NCBI RefSeq assembly: GCF_007671675.1
Contig: NZ_VCGW01000001.1
Coordinates: forward strand, 1-64,000
From: Marinobacter maritimus
Lineage (GTDB): Bacteria > Pseudomonadota > Gammaproteobacteria > Pseudomonadales > Oleiphilaceae
Length of the DNA stretch: 64,000 nt
Reading direction: 5' to 3'
Position 1 is the stretch's first letter, and every line of letters begins with the position of its first letter. Positions 62,450 to 64,000 of this stretch are shown here, in pieces. Made by a program: the position numbers and the translations under genes. A model generated the notes under the pieces. It searched no databases. It saw only the letters and a program-made list of their open reading frames with translations, and was not told where the DNA came from.

Positions 62450-63790
62450 TTAAAAGGAAATAACCGCCATTATTTGGGCGTAGGTGTTCAGGTCGTTGTC
62501 CAGGAGCTGACTGCCGCCGTCAGCTGCTTGTTTTTCGGGTTTGTAGAAGCCAATAAGAGGGCTCAGGAACAGGTGATCGTTGACGGCCCACTCGGCGTAG
62601 AGATCAATCTCCTGGCTGTCCAGGGAGCCGTTGCCCCCTGCGGTGTCACTGAAGTCGAAAAACAAGGCGCCGACCGCGACAGTGGGAGCGGGGTAGGCTT
62701 TTACGCCAACGTGGAGAACTTCTGTGTCGCTATTGAACGGCCCGGCATAGTTGGCGGCGACTTCACCCTGAAACCAGGTTCCGTAGCCGCGATTAAAGCC
62801 GAAAAATAATGGGTCAAAGCCTTCATCGAATGTGGAGTAGCGGATATTGACGCTTGGCGCCCATATCTGTTGCTCAAAGCTCCACCCGGCTTCTGCATAC
62901 CAGGCGTCAGCGTCCTTACGACTGGCATCGCCCTGATCCTGAGTCACAAACTCTGCGGAAAGAAAAAGCGGTTCTACGCCGGCGTTACCCTGATACCGCA
63001 GGCTGGTGGTGTCCTGACCATCTCTGCCCGTCAGGCCAAGCGCCTGAGCGTAGGGCTCGTTAACGTCCAGGCCTTTTAGGTGCATCAGGCCGAAGGTTCC
63101 GTGAGATGAGACATACTCAAGATTTATACCGGTTAGCTCGGTGTCCGCCTGCGCTTTATTGTCTGACTCAATCCAGAACAGGTCTGAGCGTAATCCTGTA
63201 CTACCACCAATACGCACAAGAGCGGTTTTATCGAAGGCTTTTCTTGCGGCAAGCCAGTAGGCACCGCCGCGATCAAAATCGAGACCGCCGCCATTTAGCC
63301 CTTCACCGAGGTTCAGGGCGTCTCCGTTGATCAAAAAGCCATCGCCAATCGCGAAGCTCTGGCTACCAAACGAAATGTCCAGACCGTCCTGGCCAAGAAA
63401 TGGCAGCAGGTTGCCAGATTTAAAGCCAACGTAGGCATCTTCGAGATCCGTATCGCTTTCATCGCCGGTGCTGAAGCCGCCGGCATCGCCATCACCCCAT
63501 GTGCCTGACGAGAGTGCATTGATGCCTGCATAAAAAGCCGTGCTGTTACCCAGAGAATAGCTGCCGGACAGGCCGTACTTTATGTAGCCCTCCTGCCATT
63601 GGGCTCCGCCTTGTTCGGTGTCATACAGGTAGCTTTTGTCGCTTGTGAAAAGACCGGCAGCCAATTCCAGATCTGCATTCAACTGGTAGTTTTCATCACT
63701 CGAAACTTCAGCAGCGAAGGCTGTTGGAATGGCGATACTGCTCGCGAAAACGCATAAAATGGCTCGTCGTAAATGCTTGCTCTGATGCAT
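62450..63790 (-). CDS. Outer-membrane porin-like protein
   Basis: 446 residues. Signal peptide ending ...IPTAFA then AEVSSDENY. The mature protein is made of alternating beta strands with aromatic girdles (NSTAFYAGINALSSGTWGD, LDFDRGGAYWLAARKAFDKT, WFQGEVAANYAGPFNSDTEV, HLFLSPLIGFYKPEKQAADG) and a C-terminal Phe after MAVISF, as expected for a barrel of about 16-18 strands. It resembles alginate-export/DUF1302-like porins. In this operon it would bring aromatic amines or their products through the outer membrane. It is 57 bases from the aldehyde dehydrogenase gene. Confidence 0.8.
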   Translation of the reverse strand: MHQSKHLRRAILCVFASSIAIPTAFAAEVSSDENYQLNADLELAAGLFTSDKSYLYDTEQGGAQWQEGYIKYGLSGSYSLGNSTAFYAGINALSSGTWGDGDAGGFSTGDESDTDLEDAYVGFKSGNLLPFLGQDGLDISFGSQSFAIGDGFLINGDALNLGEGLNGGGLDFDRGGAYWLAARKAFDKTALVRIGGSTGLRSDLFWIESDNKAQADTELTGINLEYVSSHGTFGLMHLKGLDVNEPYAQALGLTGRDGQDTTSLRYQGNAGVEPLFLSAEFVTQDQGDASRKDADAWYAEAGWSFEQQIWAPSVNIRYSTFDEGFDPLFFGFNRGYGTWFQGEVAANYAGPFNSDTEVLHVGVKAYPAPTVAVGALFFDFSDTAGGNGSLDSQEIDLYAEWAVNDHLFLSPLIGFYKPEKQAADGGSQLLDNDLNTYAQIMAVISF

Positions 63791-64000
63791 TGTTTAACCT
63801 TTATTGTTGTAGGTTTGGTGTAGCTTCAGGAGTAGCGCTGGGTTGCTGCTCGATTTTGCGGGATCGAAAGCCACCCACCATGGTTTCTATTTTTATCAAC
63901 TAATCCTGTCCCATGCTTTCTCATTGCTGCCAGAAGGTTTCGTTCCTGCGCCAGCGAGCTGTAAGAGCATTCTCAACCCGACACATGTTTCCCCCTTGCG
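63791..64000. other. Upstream region of the amine-oxidation operon
   Basis: No gene is seen. It must contain the promoter of the porin-led operon on the minus strand. The reading of TGGCA near 63930 on that strand does not meet the sigma-54 spacing, and no other clear box is present. Confidence 0.3.

Noticed and set aside
63850..63990. Sigma-54 type promoter before the porin gene
   Set aside because: TGGCA occurs on the minus strand, but the partner TTGC is not at the required spacing.
1..64000. tRNA genes, CRISPR arrays, intI integrase
   Set aside because: No cloverleaf-like sequences next to the array edges, no regularly spaced short repeats, and no tyrosine-recombinase motif in any frame that I could read.

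Overview
The window looks like a chromosomal segment of a marine gammaproteobacterium, most likely Marinobacter or a close relative. The grounds are protein-level: CbpA/CbpM, lutABC, a Pseudomonas-type amidase (AmiE) with its AmiB partner, an aromatic amine dehydrogenase cluster, a MerR/LiuR-like site before branched-chain keto-acid dehydrogenase genes, and DUF481, DUF6160-like and DUF6435 proteins. No search was run, so the genus is an inference. I see no rRNA, tRNA, CRISPR array or replication origin.

Layout. 1-250: the 5' end of an IS3-type insertion sequence beside the tail of a gene it seems to have interrupted. 257-9800: housekeeping and stress genes (ytoQ, thioesterase, cbpA-cbpM, a DUF6435 gene, a chemoreceptor, nitronate monooxygenase, a DsbA-like protein, trhO, a DUF481 protein). 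9809-14045: an overlapping three-gene unit with a phosphoesterase-like/glycosyltransferase fusion and a flippase-like membrane protein. 14085-21600: a DUF6160-like surface protein, a GntR regulator divergent from glyoxalase I, the lactate-utilisation operon lutABC plus an EamA exporter, a ComEA-like protein and a DUF3096 gene. 21781-26509: secreted PHB-depolymerase-family esterase, SDR, DUF72 and a membrane protein of unknown function.

26615-39990 is a nitrogen-scavenging block. A transporter/histidine-kinase fusion and a LuxR-type response regulator are divergent from a urea/short-chain-amide ABC transporter (urtABCDE type), followed by aliphatic amidase amiE, its ClpB-like companion amiB, formamidase fmdA and fmdB. 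The layout suggests sensing, uptake and hydrolysis of amides to ammonium.

40085-48310 is the most unusual part. Two 218-bp direct repeats end exactly at a GTTA core. They are followed by AT-rich genes on one strand, separated by attC-like sites whose left boxes overlap stop codons. This is how an integron cassette array without an integrase (a CALIN) looks. Cargo includes two lipoproteins, HEPN-like proteins and an AAA-ATPase/DUF4435 (TOPRIM) fusion resembling the two components of the PARIS anti-phage system. The right edge of the array cuts a type VI secretion adaptor gene (DUF4123) behind vgrG, so the downstream effector and immunity genes are missing.

48754-64000 is entirely on the minus strand: vgrG, a methyltransferase, a Ser/Thr kinase joined to bkdA1-bkdA2-bkdB, and a probable operon porin - aldehyde dehydrogenase - aauB-mauE-mauD-aauA - cytochrome c for periplasmic oxidation of aromatic amines via a tryptophan tryptophylquinone enzyme.
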